From positions 186,001-250,000 of the forward strand of contig NZ_FOYL01000007.1 in assembly GCF_900115955.1 (NCBI RefSeq): a stretch of DNA of 64,000 bases, written 5' to 3'. Shown here one piece after another: positions 26,239-35,848 of this stretch. A model generated the notes under the pieces. That model had not been told where the DNA came from and did not search any database. It saw only the letters and a list, made by a program, of their open reading frames with translations. The stretch comes from Lentzea waywayandensis. Its GTDB lineage: Bacteria > Actinomycetota > Actinomycetes > Mycobacteriales > Pseudonocardiaceae. The stretch's first letter is position 1. Every line of letters begins with the position of its first letter. A program made the position numbers and the translations under genes.

Positions 26239-27027
26239 TTACCAGTTGAGGACGTGAGGCTTGCCGCTGCGCTGGAAGTGCCCGACGTTGACGCACTCGG
26301 TGTAGCCGACGCGCACGCGCCTGGCCAACGGCTGGTGCACGTGCCCGAACACCGACCAGCGCGGACGCTCACGCACGATCTTGTCCAGCGCGCCCCGTGA
26401 TCCCCATTCGGGACGGCGCGCGACGACGTCGTAGGTCAGTTCCGGCACGAGCGGCGGTATGTGCGTGCACAGCACGTCGACCTGGCCCATCCGCTCCAGC
26501 GCGGACGCCATGTCCTCCTCCGTGCGCAGGTACGGGAACCACGGCGCGTTGGGGTTGCGGACCAGGCCGGGCACCATCAGCCCGCCGCCCGCGAAGCCGA
26601 ACCTCAGCCCTCCGATCTCCGCGGCCTCGCCGTCGAGCACGTGCACGCCGTCACGGGCGAACTGCGGCCACAGGTGCGGACTGTCCACATTGCCCGGTGT
26701 CGCGTACGTCGGCGCGGACATGGCGCTGAACAACGCGTGGTACTGCTCCAGCACCGCTTCTTCCACGACGGAACGGGCGTCGGCGAGGCCGTCCCACAGC
26801 GATCGGATGTAGCTCGCCGTGTCCGCGCGCCGGGTGCCGCGTCTCAGTTCGGCGAAGATCCCGACCTTCTCCGCGCCGAAGACGCGGCCGAGGATCCCCT
26901 TGGAATGGTCGTAGTAGTCGACGAAGTCGATCAGGTCGCCGAGCACGACGAGAGCGTCCGCCCCGTCGCCGGCGCGCGCCAGCGCCTCAGCGTTGCCGTG
27001 CACATCCGAGACCACGTGAACCCGCAC
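26239..27027 (-). CDS. Calcineurin-like metallophosphoesterase
   Basis: 262 residues. Metal-binding motifs are in order: VVSDVHGN (D-x-H), VVLGDLIDF (GD), TPGNVDSPH (GN), CTHIPP (H) and VFGHVHQP (GHxH). This is a complete set for a two-metal phosphoesterase. The substrate is not apparent. It stands alone between the two SRPBCC genes on the same strand. Confidence 0.9.
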   Translation of the reverse strand: MRVHVVSDVHGNAEALARAGDGADALVVLGDLIDFVDYYDHSKGILGRVFGAEKVGIFAELRRGTRRADTASYIRSLWDGLADARSVVEEAVLEQYHALFSAMSAPTYATPGNVDSPHLWPQFARDGVHVLDGEAAEIGGLRFGFAGGGLMVPGLVRNPNAPWFPYLRTEEDMASALERMGQVDVLCTHIPPLVPELTYDVVARRPEWGSRGALDKIVRERPRWSVFGHVHQPLARRVRVGYTECVNVGHFQRSGKPHVLNW

Positions 27028-27085
27028 GGTTCCAACTTAGTTGACGCCGCATGGGGGTGTTCTGTGAGACGCATGTCAAGCAAGA

Positions 27086-27466
27086 TCACCCTGCCGGCGG
27101 GCAGCCGGCCGGGCGACCGTCCTCCAGAGTCAGCTTGAGCCCCAGCGCGACGGACTTCGCGTCGAGCTGACGGCGTTGCACTTCGCGGCGGGCGTTGCGC
27201 GGCGTGAGCGACCCGGCCGGAGAATCAGCGCGGAGGAAGTAGTGCAGAACAGTGCCGTCGAGCATAGGTTCGAGCCAGATCTCCATCGTGCCGACGAGCG
27301 CTCCGCCGACGGTCCAGCGCAACCCCTCTTCGCCCCTGTCGGCGTAGACGTCCAGTTCGAGATCAGGCCAGAAAGCCCGCCACGACGAGGGCGGGGAGAA
27401 GGCGGCGGCGACCACGCTGGGTGGTACCGCGAGGAAAGTCTCGTCGACGACGTCCACGCTGGCCAT
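27086..27466 (-). CDS. SRPBCC-like protein (Rv2186c position)
   Basis: 126 residues. DVVDETFLAVPPSVVAAAFSPPSSW resembles the N-terminus of START/SRPBCC proteins, followed by WRAFWPDLELDVYADRGEEG and HYFLRADSPAG. The C-terminal helix is Arg-rich. Position between Rv2185c-like genes and fadD15 equals that of Rv2186c. Divergent from fadD15, with about 98 bp between starts for both promoters. Function unknown. Confidence 0.85.
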   Translation of the reverse strand: MASVDVVDETFLAVPPSVVAAAFSPPSSWRAFWPDLELDVYADRGEEGLRWTVGGALVGTMEIWLEPMLDGTVLHYFLRADSPAGSLTPRNARREVQRRQLDAKSVALGLKLTLEDGRPAGCPPAG

Positions 27467-27564
27467 GAGGACAAAAGGTAACGGAAGGGCGTACCAACCT
27501 TTGTATCGCCGGAATCACACGCTAAGTTTCCCCACCAGTAACATTTCACCGTACGGAGGTTGAC

Positions 27565-29361
27565 GTGCGCGAGTTCAGCGTCCCCGCCACCGCCGCTGTG
27601 GCTCCGGAGGAAAACCTCACCGACATGGTGTGGGCCAACGCGGAGCGCTTCGGCAACGCCGTCAGCTTCCGCAGGCAGGTCGACGGCACCTGGATCGACA
27701 TCACCGCGCGTGACTTCGCCGCGCAGGTGATGGCAGTCGCCAAGGGCATGATCGCGGCCGGCCTCGAACTGGGCGACCGGGTCGGCTTGGTCTCCAAGAC
27801 GCGCTACGAGTGGTCGTTGCTCGACTTCGCCATCTGGGCGGCGGGCGGCGTCGTGGTGCCGATCTACGAGACGTCGTCGGCGGACCAGATCGAGTGGATC
27901 CTGTCCGACTCCGGCGCGACGGCGGTGTTCGTCGAGGCGTCCTCACACCGCGCGATGGTCGACGACGTCGTCGGCACGCTGCCCGAGCTGCGCCACGTGT
28001 GGCAGATCGACGGTGCGGCGGCCGCGGTCGACGAACTGACCGCGCTGGGTGCCGAGATCACCGACGAGCAGGTGCACGAGCGTCGCGGGCAGGTGCAGGC
28101 GGACCAGACGGCGACGCTCGTCTACACGTCCGGCACCACCGGCCGCCCCAAGGGCTGCACGCTGACGCACCGCAACCTGCTGTCCGAGGTGCGGTCGGCG
28201 CTGTCGCGGTTCCCGGAGATCCTCACGGCCGGCAACTCACTGCTGCTGTTCCTGCCGCTCGCGCACATCCTGGCCCGTGCTCTGGCGCTGGCGTGCGTGT
28301 ACTCGCGGGCGACCGTGGGCCACACGGCGGACGTGAAGAACCTCGTCGAGGACCTCGGCCAGTTCCGCCCGACGTTCGTCGTCGCGGTGCCGCGCGTGTT
28401 CGAGAAGGTCTACAACGGCGCGAAGCAGAAGGCGCACGCCGGCGGCAAGGGCAAGATCTTCGACGCCGCCGAGGCGACGTCGGTCGCGTACAGCTCGGCG
28501 CTCGACAACGGCGGTCCCGGCCTGGGCCTGCGGATCAAGCACGCGGTGTTCGACAAGCTGGTGTTCACGAAGCTGCGTGCCGCCCTCGGTGGTCGCGCGA
28601 TCGCGGCGGTCTCCGGTGGCGCGCCGCTGGGTGACCGGCTGTCGCACTTCTTCCGCGGCGCGGGCATCCCGGTCTACGAGGGCTACGGCCTGACCGAGAC
28701 GTCGGCGGCGGCGTGCGTGACGTTCCGCGGCCAGGAGAAGGTCGGCACCGTCGGCCTGCCGGTGCCCGGCACGTCGGTGAAGATCGCCGAGGACGGCGAG
28801 ATCCTCATCAAGGGCGACATCGTGTTCACCGGCTACTGGAACAACGAGGCCGCCACCAAGGAGGCCTTGGAGGACGGCTGGTTCCACACCGGTGACATCG
28901 GCGAGCTCGACAACGACGGGTTCCTGAAGATCACGGGCCGCAAGAAGGAGATCATCGTCACCGCCGGTGGCAAGAACGTCTCCCCCGCGCAGCTCGAGGA
29001 CCGGATCCGGGCGCACCCGCTGATCTCGCAGTGCATGGTCGTCGGCGACAAGCAGCCGTTCATCGGCGCGCTGATCACGATCGACCCGGAGTTCTTCCCG
29101 TCGTGGAAGGAGTCGCACGGCAAGCCCGCGTCGGCCGAGGTTCCCGACCTGATCGAGGACGCGGACCTGCTGGCCGAGATCCAGGCCGTGGTGGACGACG
29201 CGAACAAGTCGGTGTCCAAGGCCGAGGCGATCCGCAAGTTCCGGGTGCTGCCGGTGGACTTCACCGAGGCTGGCGGCGAGATGACGCCGTCGCTGAAGCT
29301 GAAGCGCTCTGTCGTGGCGACGACCTACGCGTCCGACATCGACGCCATCTACGCGAAGTAA
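27565..29361 (+). CDS. fadD15: Long-chain fatty-acid CoA ligase (FadD15-like)
   Basis: 598 residues of the AMP-forming family. P-loop TLVYTSGTTGRPKG, YGLTETSAAACV, hinge HTGDIGELDNDGFLKITGR, and the catalytic Lys region KKEIIVTAGGKNVSP. It activates long-chain fatty acids to acyl-CoA via acyl-AMP. GTG 27565 follows CGGAGG by 6 bases. The position next to the Rv2186c-like gene matches mycobacterial fadD15. A strong terminator follows. Confidence 0.95.
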   Translation: MREFSVPATAAVAPEENLTDMVWANAERFGNAVSFRRQVDGTWIDITARDFAAQVMAVAKGMIAAGLELGDRVGLVSKTRYEWSLLDFAIWAAGGVVVPIYETSSADQIEWILSDSGATAVFVEASSHRAMVDDVVGTLPELRHVWQIDGAAAAVDELTALGAEITDEQVHERRGQVQADQTATLVYTSGTTGRPKGCTLTHRNLLSEVRSALSRFPEILTAGNSLLLFLPLAHILARALALACVYSRATVGHTADVKNLVEDLGQFRPTFVVAVPRVFEKVYNGAKQKAHAGGKGKIFDAAEATSVAYSSALDNGGPGLGLRIKHAVFDKLVFTKLRAALGGRAIAAVSGGAPLGDRLSHFFRGAGIPVYEGYGLTETSAAACVTFRGQEKVGTVGLPVPGTSVKIAEDGEILIKGDIVFTGYWNNEAATKEALEDGWFHTGDIGELDNDGFLKITGRKKEIIVTAGGKNVSPAQLEDRIRAHPLISQCMVVGDKQPFIGALITIDPEFFPSWKESHGKPASAEVPDLIEDADLLAEIQAVVDDANKSVSKAEAIRKFRVLPVDFTEAGGEMTPSLKLKRSVVATTYASDIDAIYAK

Positions 29362-29377
29362 CCGCAGGTCAAATGCG

Positions 29378-29418
29378 CGAAAGGCCCAGGAGCTGAGAGA
29401 GTGCTCCTGGGCCTTTCG
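29378..29418. terminator. Terminator of fadD15
   Basis: A perfect 16-bp stem, CGAAAGGCCCAGGAGC pairing with GCTCCTGGGCCTTTCG, around TGAGAGAGT, 16 bases after the stop. Confidence 0.92.
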
Positions 29419-29611
29419 ACCCCCAGCGATCGTGATCCGCGAACTTTCCGCGGAACCCGAGAAGTGTGTTGCCCCGGCCCCCCGACCGGGACATGAAGAA
29501 GATTGCCGTATGGCGCTGACGTATCGCTGACGCGCCGATGTCACTTGGCGACAGTGCGCTAATAGGCTGTGAGTCAGACGGGGATCATCTGGCACGCACG
29601 AGGGGTAGGCG

Positions 29612-32479
29612 ATGGCTTCGGGTCCGCAGTTCCGGCTGCTCGGCCCGATGGAGGTGCGCCTGGCCGGTTCCGCCGTCGTGTTGCGCGCGGGCAAGCACAG
29701 GGCGTTGCTGGCGGCGTTGCTGCTGCGGCCGAACCGCGTGGTTCCCGTGACGGAACTCGTCGAGCACGTGTGGGGGGACACACCGCCCGCACGCACGCGT
29801 GGGACGTTGCAGACGTACGTGATGCGGCTGCGGGCGGCGTTGGGTGATCCGTCGTTGATCCAGACGGCCGCCGACGGCTATCGGATGCGAGTGGACCCGC
29901 TGGCCGTGGACGCGCATCGGTTCGCCGACGCGGCGGCTCGCGGACGTGCGGCGTCGTCGTCAGAGGACCTGGTCACGGCGCGGAAAGCGTTTGCTGAGGC
30001 ATTGGAGCTGTGGCGCGGGCCGGTGCTGTCGGACGTGCCTTCGGAGACGTTGTACTCGGAGCACGCGCCGCGGCTGACCGAGCTGCTGATGACGGTGCAC
30101 GAGCAGCGGATCGACGTGGAGCTCGCGCTGGGCAACCACGCGGACGTGGTGCCGGAGCTGTTCGCGCTGACGCGGGACCACCCGTTGCGGGAGCGGTTCT
30201 GGGCACAGCTGATGCTCGCGCTGTACCGCTGCAGCAGGCAGGCGGAGGCGCTGGAAGCGTTCCGGCAGCTCGACCGGACTTTGGACGACCAGCTGGGCAT
30301 CGATCCGTCCGCCGAGCTCAGGGCGTTGCACCAGGCGATCCTGGTGGGGGCCAGGGAACTGGCGGCGCCGGTGGTGACGCGGGAGCCGGAACGCGCGCCG
30401 GCGTCGCCCCTGCGGCTGCCGGACGACATCGCGGACTTCACCGGGCGATCCTGGCACGTGGAGCGGATCTCCGGGCTGATCGCGGGCGGGTCGGTGCCGA
30501 TCGTGACGCTGGCGGGGCCGCCGGGAGTGGGCAAGACGACGCTGGCGGTGCGCGTGGCGCACCTGCTGCGGGACCGGTTCCCGGACGGGCAGCTCTACGT
30601 CGACCTGCGCGGGTACGCACTGGGGGCGCCCGCGGACGGGCTGGACGTGCTGTCGCGGTTCCTGCGGGCGCTGGGCGTGCCGCCGGACGAGATCCCGCCG
30701 GACGCGGACGAGCAGAGCACGATGCTGCGGTCGTTGCTGTCGGGGCGCCGGATGTTGCTGCTGCTGGACAACGCCTCCGCGCCCGACCAGGTGCGGCCGC
30801 TGCTGCCGGGGACGGCGTCGTGCCGGGTGATCGTGACGTCGCGGGACGACCTGCGCGGGCTGATCGCGATGCACGGCGCGCGGACCGTGCCGGTGGAGGT
30901 GTTCGAGGCTCAGGAGTCCGCGTCGTTGCTGACGAAGCTGCTCGGGCCCGGTGACCACGCGGAGCTGGCGTCGCGGTGCGGGCACCTGCCGCTGGCGTTG
31001 CGGGTGGCGGCGGCGTACCTGGCCGGGCGGGACGACGTGTCGATCTCCGGTTCGCCGATCGAGCTCGCCTACGCCGCGCTGCCTCCCGCGCCGCAGCGGT
31101 TGTTCCGGCTGCTGTCACTGGTGCCGGGACCGGACTTCACGGCGGAGGCCGCCTCCGCGCTGGCCGACGTGGACGCCGAGGGCCTGCTGACGGTGCTGGC
31201 GATCGCGCGTCTGGTCGTGCAGGCCGTACCGGGTCGCTATCGGTTCCACGACGAACTGGTCCGCTACGCCGCCACGTTGCGCGAGGAGTCGGACAGCCCG
31301 TCCGAGCAGCAGGCGTCGTGGGCGGCGTTGCTCAACCACTACCTGCGCGGCGTCGAACGCTGCGCCGAACTGCTCTACCCCGGAATCGTGCGGCTGCCGT
31401 CGTCGGCCTCGGGACCGGCGCCGCGGATCTCGACGTCCGCCGAGGCGCTGGCGTGGCTCGACGCGGAACGCCCGAACCTGATCGCCGCCATCCGGCACGC
31501 GGCCGACCACGGCCCCGCGGAGATGGCCTGGCAGCTGGCCGACGCGCTGCGCGGCTACCTCTGGATCGGCCAGCACGTCGGCGAATGGCTCGCGACGGCG
31601 CACCACGGCCTGCTGGCCGCGCAGAAGTCCGGGCACCGCCCGGCCGAGGCGGCGATGCACGCGAACCTCGGCACCCTCTACCTGCGGCTGGGCGAGTACG
31701 CACGCTCCGTCGAGCACCACGACCACGCCATCGAGCTGTACCGGGCGCTGGGCGACAAGGACGCCGAGGCGAGCGTGCTGAACAACCTCAGCCTCGTACA
31801 CCGCCGCTCTGGAGACCTGGCCGCCGCGAAGGACGCCCTGCTCCGCTGCCTGGAGATGCTGCGCTCGGCCCCGGCGGACAGCGTCAGCACCGGCCTGTAC
31901 AACCTCGGCCAGCTCGCCGTGGAACTCGGCGAGATCGACGGCGCCGTCGAGCACTTCTCGCAGGCCCTGGCCCTCGCCCCGAACGCCGACAGCCACACCT
32001 ACCTCGGCATGGCCCTGCGCCTGCAGGGCCGCCTGGACGAGGCCCGCACCCACCTCGACCGCGCTCTGGAGATCGGCAACGTCCCCGCCGGCGAGGCCGA
32101 GACCCTGGAGAACCTCGCCGCCCTGGAACTCTCCTCCGGCAACACCGAGGCGGCCCTGTCCCTGGCCTCGCGCGCCCTGTCCCTGGTCGCCGACGGCGGG
32201 GACCAGCAGGTGGCGACCACGACCCGGATCACGCTCGGCGAGATCCGCCGCGCCCTGTCCGACCTCGACACCGCCGCCGACCTGTACGAACAGGCCCTAG
32301 CGACGGCCCGGCGGATCGGCTACGCGTCCGGCGAGGTCCGCGCGCTGATCGACCTCGCCGTGGTGTTGCGGGACCTCGACCGCGACGCCGACTCCCGGTC
32401 CGCCGCCGAGCAGGCCGCGCGACGCGGCGCCGAACTCGGACTGCGCGCCCTGGAGAACCGGGCTCGCGAACTCGCCTGA
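29612..32479 (+). CDS. AfsR/SARP-family regulator with NB-ARC and TPR domains
   Basis: 955 residues. Domains in order: an OmpR-type winged helix (residues ~5-100, FRLLGPMEVR...), bacterial transcriptional activation domain (~105-250), NB-ARC NTPase with P-loop GPPGVGKTTLA near residue 305, Walker B-like LLLLDNASAPDQV, RVIVTSRDDLRGL, and C-terminal TPR repeats (from about residue 660). This is the AfsR architecture, integrating nucleotide and signal binding to activate secondary-metabolism genes. No biosynthetic cluster is adjacent, so the target is unknown. AGGGGTAGGCG precedes ATG 29612. The region from 29419 holds no other gene. Confidence 0.93.
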   Translation: MASGPQFRLLGPMEVRLAGSAVVLRAGKHRALLAALLLRPNRVVPVTELVEHVWGDTPPARTRGTLQTYVMRLRAALGDPSLIQTAADGYRMRVDPLAVDAHRFADAAARGRAASSSEDLVTARKAFAEALELWRGPVLSDVPSETLYSEHAPRLTELLMTVHEQRIDVELALGNHADVVPELFALTRDHPLRERFWAQLMLALYRCSRQAEALEAFRQLDRTLDDQLGIDPSAELRALHQAILVGARELAAPVVTREPERAPASPLRLPDDIADFTGRSWHVERISGLIAGGSVPIVTLAGPPGVGKTTLAVRVAHLLRDRFPDGQLYVDLRGYALGAPADGLDVLSRFLRALGVPPDEIPPDADEQSTMLRSLLSGRRMLLLLDNASAPDQVRPLLPGTASCRVIVTSRDDLRGLIAMHGARTVPVEVFEAQESASLLTKLLGPGDHAELASRCGHLPLALRVAAAYLAGRDDVSISGSPIELAYAALPPAPQRLFRLLSLVPGPDFTAEAASALADVDAEGLLTVLAIARLVVQAVPGRYRFHDELVRYAATLREESDSPSEQQASWAALLNHYLRGVERCAELLYPGIVRLPSSASGPAPRISTSAEALAWLDAERPNLIAAIRHAADHGPAEMAWQLADALRGYLWIGQHVGEWLATAHHGLLAAQKSGHRPAEAAMHANLGTLYLRLGEYARSVEHHDHAIELYRALGDKDAEASVLNNLSLVHRRSGDLAAAKDALLRCLEMLRSAPADSVSTGLYNLGQLAVELGEIDGAVEHFSQALALAPNADSHTYLGMALRLQGRLDEARTHLDRALEIGNVPAGEAETLENLAALELSSGNTEAALSLASRALSLVADGGDQQVATTTRITLGEIRRALSDLDTAADLYEQALATARRIGYASGEVRALIDLAVVLRDLDRDADSRSAAEQAARRGAELGLRALENRARELA

Positions 32480-32880
32480 CCCTCACCGATATCCAATACA
32501 TCGCACCACGCGATATGCCATATACCGCAAATCGCGGCCACGGATGACAACGTTGTCTTCTCTGGCCCAGAGTTCCGCGATATCCAATACATCGCGCATC
32601 CAGCTGGTCCGCCGAGATGGCCCGTCAGGCTGGCCTGCCAGGCTGACCCAAACGCGATACACCCTGCATACAGGCTGTCGACGCCCCGCATGCGATGCGT
32701 CGACCACGACCACACCGCAGCCATACCCCAGCCATACTGCGGCCACGCCACCAGCACACCACCGCAGCCGCACTGATATATCGAATACTGGCCACCCCGG
32801 CAGCCCGACCCGCCGACCCGGCTCCCCAGTGCGATATTTCGGGCCATCCAATACCCGATATATCGGGTATTGGATATCGG
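32480..32880. other. 401-bp intergenic region filled with AT-rich GATATC-type repeats
   Basis: Lies between the convergent AfsR-like and pimB genes. It contains GATATCCAATACATCGC at 32488-32504 and at 32579-32595, a GATATGCCATATACCGC segment near 32512, GATATATC at 32775-32782, GATATTTC at 32833, and a 30-bp perfect palindrome at 32846-32875. Short frames in it lack support. It looks like a nest of the dispersed element. Confidence 0.85.
32846..32875. repeat. Perfect 30-bp palindrome centred on GATATATC
   Basis: Arms of 15 bases, left arm ATCCAATACCCGATA, with no loop. The centre is GATATATC (32857-32864). It ends 5 bases before the pimB stop, so it could also act as a shared hairpin. Confidence 0.93.
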
Positions 32881-33984
32881 TCAGCCGATGAGGGTTTCGA
32901 GGCGGTGTGCGAGCTGGTCCCAGCGCCAGTGGTCGCTGACCCACTCCCGGCCCGTGCGCCCCATCTTGGCCGCCGTCTCGGGATCGGCGAGCAGCGAGGC
33001 GACCCGCTCGGCGACGTTCTCGACGTCGCGGCCGTCGACGACGTTGCCGGTGATGCCGTCGCGCACGGTCTCCGGCGCACCGCCGGACCGTCCGGCCACC
33101 ACTGGTAGCCCGGTCGCCGAGGCCTCCAGATACACGATGCCGAGCCCTTCGACGTCGAGGCCGCGGCCGCGCGTGCGGCACGGCATCGCGAAGACGTCGC
33201 CGGCGTTGTAGTGCGCGGGCAGTTCCTCCCACGGCACCGAGCCGGTCAGCACGATGTCCCGCGAACCGGCGGCCAGCTTCTCGAGCGTCCCCCGGTACGG
33301 CCCGCCGCCGACGATCAGCAGAGCGGCGTCCGGCACCGACCGCTGGATCAGCGGCAACGCGCGGATCAGGACGTCCTGCCCCTTGCGCGGCACGAGGCGC
33401 GACACGCACACGATCACCGGCCGGTCGCCCAGCCCGTACCGGCGGCGGATCTCGGCGCGCGCGGCGGGATCCGGGCGATAGAGCTCGGTGTCCACGCCGG
33501 ATGGAAGGTGTTCGAGCGCCGCCATCGGCCCGAACGCCGCCGCGAACCGCGAGCGGGTGTAGCGGCTGACGTAGGTCACGACGTCCACTCCGGACCCGAT
33601 GGCCCGCAACGCCTGCCGCGCCACCGGCAGCATCGACCAGCCGACCTCGTGCCCGTGCGTGCACGCCACCGCGCGGCTGAGCCCGAGCGACGGCGCCAGC
33701 AACGCCAGCGGTGCCGCCGCCCCGAACCACGCCGCCTCGCACGACTCGGCGCGGGCGATGTCGCGGGCACGGGCGAGGACGTCCGGCGTCGGCAGCATCA
33801 ACGACGTCGGATGCCGCACCACCGGGAAGGGCTGCTCGGCGTCGAACTCCTCCGCGCCCTTCCACTTCGGCGCGTAGACGACGAGCGAGTCCGCGGGCAG
33901 CCGTGTCGCCAAAGCGTGCAGGTAGGACTGGATGCCGCCGGGGCGGGGCGGGAAGTCGTTGGTCACCAGCAAGGTTCGGCGCAC
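32881..33984 (-). CDS. pimB: GDP-mannose-dependent phosphatidylinositol monomannoside mannosyltransferase (PimB'-like)
   Basis: 367 residues of the GT4 family. N-terminal TNDFPPRPGGIQSYLHALA, central VSRLVPRKGQDVLI with the nucleotide-contacting Arg and Lys, and the C-terminal EGLGIVYLEASATGLPVV motif with its paired Glu. It adds the second mannose to PIM1 at the inner face of the membrane. The position between fadD15 and the Rv2189c-like gene is the same as in mycobacteria (Rv2188c). Start GTG 33984. The stop lies just past a palindrome. Confidence 0.95.
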   Translation of the reverse strand: MRRTLLVTNDFPPRPGGIQSYLHALATRLPADSLVVYAPKWKGAEEFDAEQPFPVVRHPTSLMLPTPDVLARARDIARAESCEAAWFGAAAPLALLAPSLGLSRAVACTHGHEVGWSMLPVARQALRAIGSGVDVVTYVSRYTRSRFAAAFGPMAALEHLPSGVDTELYRPDPAARAEIRRRYGLGDRPVIVCVSRLVPRKGQDVLIRALPLIQRSVPDAALLIVGGGPYRGTLEKLAAGSRDIVLTGSVPWEELPAHYNAGDVFAMPCRTRGRGLDVEGLGIVYLEASATGLPVVAGRSGGAPETVRDGITGNVVDGRDVENVAERVASLLADPETAAKMGRTGREWVSDHWRWDQLAHRLETLIG

Positions 33985-33994
33985 GAACTCAACG

Positions 33995-34768
33995 CTATCC
34001 GATGCTCGTTTTCAGGAACTCACGCCAACCCGCCACGTCGACGACGCCCGAGTCCACAGAAGACAACGACGCGTGCCGCAGGAAGAAGTCCACGACGCCT
34101 CGCTCCCCCAGCCGCGACTCCAGATAAACCATGATCGAGTACGCCTGCTGGTACGCCAGATCACGCCCGGAGCCGCCGAAGTCGACCGGCAACGCCGAGA
34201 CGTCCGGCGTGAGCAGCGGCGCGGCCTGACGGAGCGACAGCCCCGTGCCGTGGAACGCCACCCAGTCCGCGAACCCCTCCACCAGCCACAGCGGGGCGGA
34301 GTCCGAGGTCAGGTCACGCGTCGCGACATGCGTGATCTCGTGCCGCAGCAGCACGCGCAACTCCACGTCCGACAACGCCGATGCCCGCACCCGGTTGATG
34401 ACGACGCGTTGCCCGGAACCGTCGCTGTCCCGAATGGCGATCCCGGCCATGTCCGCGAAGGCCGGCCCGACGAGCGACACCAGCTCGCTGTCCGTGGCCG
34501 GAACGACGACGTCGACCCGCCGACCCCAGCTGATATCCAATATATCGGCGACCTCGCGCACCGAGGAGTCCAACGACCCCGACACCCGCGACGCCAGCGC
34601 ACCGTCACAAGAACTGCTGGTCACGGTGCCTGACGCAGCCGTCAGCACCGTCTCATTGCAATGGGTTGTTGCGGTCGGCTGCAACTCAACGGGGCGTAGT
34701 GCAACGCTGACGCCCAGCAGGAACGTCATGGCGACGGTGACCGCCAGCAACGTCCGGAGGTGCTTCAC
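33995..34768 (-). CDS. Exported zinc metallopeptidase of the peptidase-MA type (Rv2189c-like)
   Basis: 257 residues. A signal peptide or membrane anchor at the N-terminus (HLRTLLAVTVAMTFLLGVSV). Zinc motif HEITH (HExxH) at about residue 150 in LLRHEITHVATR, with EGFADW about 20 residues later providing the third ligand: a gluzincin pattern. The C-terminal region includes YQQAYSIMVYLESRLGE. Probably acts outside the membrane. 11 bp upstream of the NlpC/P60 gene and 10 bp before pimB on the same strand, so possibly one transcript. It contains the 17-mer GATATCCAATATATCGG (34532-34548), read as part of DILDIS. Confidence 0.85.
   Translation of the reverse strand: MKHLRTLLAVTVAMTFLLGVSVALRPVELQPTATTHCNETVLTAASGTVTSSSCDGALASRVSGSLDSSVREVADILDISWGRRVDVVVPATDSELVSLVGPAFADMAGIAIRDSDGSGQRVVINRVRASALSDVELRVLLRHEITHVATRDLTSDSAPLWLVEGFADWVAFHGTGLSLRQAAPLLTPDVSALPVDFGGSGRDLAYQQAYSIMVYLESRLGERGVVDFFLRHASLSSVDSGVVDVAGWREFLKTSIG
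34532..34548. repeat. Long form of the AT-rich element inside a coding gene
   Basis: GATATCCAATATATCGG, identical to 58607-58623 within cobS and nearly identical to 6613-6631 in reverse complement. Confidence 0.88.
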
Positions 34769-34778
34769 CGGCGCAACG

Positions 34779-35783
34779 CTAGCCCTCGATGCGCCGAATC
34801 ACCGCGATGGGCCCGATGGCGTCGATCGGCGCGATCTTCACCGGCTGCCCTTCCGTCGAGGCGTGCACGGCCCGCCCGTTGTCGACGGCCATGGCGACGT
34901 GCGACCGGCTCGAGTAGTAGATGATCAGATCGCCCGCACGGACCTCGCCACGTGACACGGCGCGTCCGACCCCGGCCTGGCCGCCGGACGTGCGCGGGAT
35001 CGTGAACCCGGCCGCCGCGTAGGCCTTCATCGTCAGCCCGGCGCAGTCCCACCGGTCCGGCCCGGTCCCACCGTACTGGTAGTCGTCCCCGCGCTGCCCG
35101 AGCGCGAAGTTCAGCGCGAGGCCCGCCACTCCGGAGGGCACGCTGACCTGCGAGCGGTCGCCCGGATCACGCAGCTGGTTCACGACGGGGGCGGGCAGCC
35201 GTGTCAGCGCCGTCCGCACCTCGTTGATCTGCGTCTGCAACGCCTGGTTGCGCCCGTCGAGGTCGCTCTTCAGCTTCTCGGCCGCCGCGGTGGTCTCCGC
35301 GGCCCGAGCGCGCGCGTTCTCGGCCACCTGGTGCGCCTGCCGGGCCTTCTCCACCGCGCCGGACAGCCGCGCGAGCGACTCCGCCTTGTCGGAGGCCAGC
35401 ACCCGCATCATCTCGAGGCGGTTCAGGAAGTCCTGCTGCGAGTCCGCCACGAGCAGTGCCGACAGCTGGTTGAAGCGCGCACCCTCGAACGACGCCTGGG
35501 CGATGAGGTCGACCTGCCCCTGGAAGTCGTCCTCGTCGCGCTTGGCCTGCCGCTCGATCTGCTGCGCCGCCGCCACTGTCGCGGTCGCGCGATCGAGTTC
35601 GCCCCTGCGCTGGACGAGATCCTCCTGCGCGCGCAGGACTTCCTCGTTGAGCTTCGTCGCCTGCGCCGTCAGATCCGCGTACGCGCGCGCGGGATCAGCC
35701 GGCTGCGCGGCTAAAGACGCGGCCGGAGTCGCCGAGAGCAACAGCAGGAGAACTACAAAACCACGGGTGAAGTTGCGCGACAT
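34779..35783 (-). CDS. NlpC/P60 peptidoglycan endopeptidase with N-terminal coiled coil (Rv2190c-like)
   Basis: 334 residues. Signal peptide (FVVLLLLLSATPAASLAAQ), a long helical coiled coil (~residues 30-215), then a C-terminal NlpC/P60 domain. The catalytic Cys is in RWDCAGLTMKAY and the His in SHVAMAVDNG. It should cut the peptide stem of peptidoglycan between D-Glu and meso-diaminopimelate. It resembles the RipC group; the coiled coil may autoinhibit or bind a partner such as FtsEX. Position equals Rv2190c. Confidence 0.94.
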   Translation of the reverse strand: MSRNFTRGFVVLLLLLSATPAASLAAQPADPARAYADLTAQATKLNEEVLRAQEDLVQRRGELDRATATVAAAQQIERQAKRDEDDFQGQVDLIAQASFEGARFNQLSALLVADSQQDFLNRLEMMRVLASDKAESLARLSGAVEKARQAHQVAENARARAAETTAAAEKLKSDLDGRNQALQTQINEVRTALTRLPAPVVNQLRDPGDRSQVSVPSGVAGLALNFALGQRGDDYQYGGTGPDRWDCAGLTMKAYAAAGFTIPRTSGGQAGVGRAVSRGEVRAGDLIIYYSSRSHVAMAVDNGRAVHASTEGQPVKIAPIDAIGPIAVIRRIEG

Positions 35784-35848
35784 GAGGTCGCCGATCCCCC
35801 TCGCCAGAACAAGCCCGTCAAGATCGACGGCGTCAGGCTACCGGGTGA

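Noticed and set aside
35784-35848. Cyclic di-AMP riboswitch before the NlpC/P60 gene
   Set aside because: This class often precedes such genes in actinobacteria, but the short upstream gap lacks its conserved segments.
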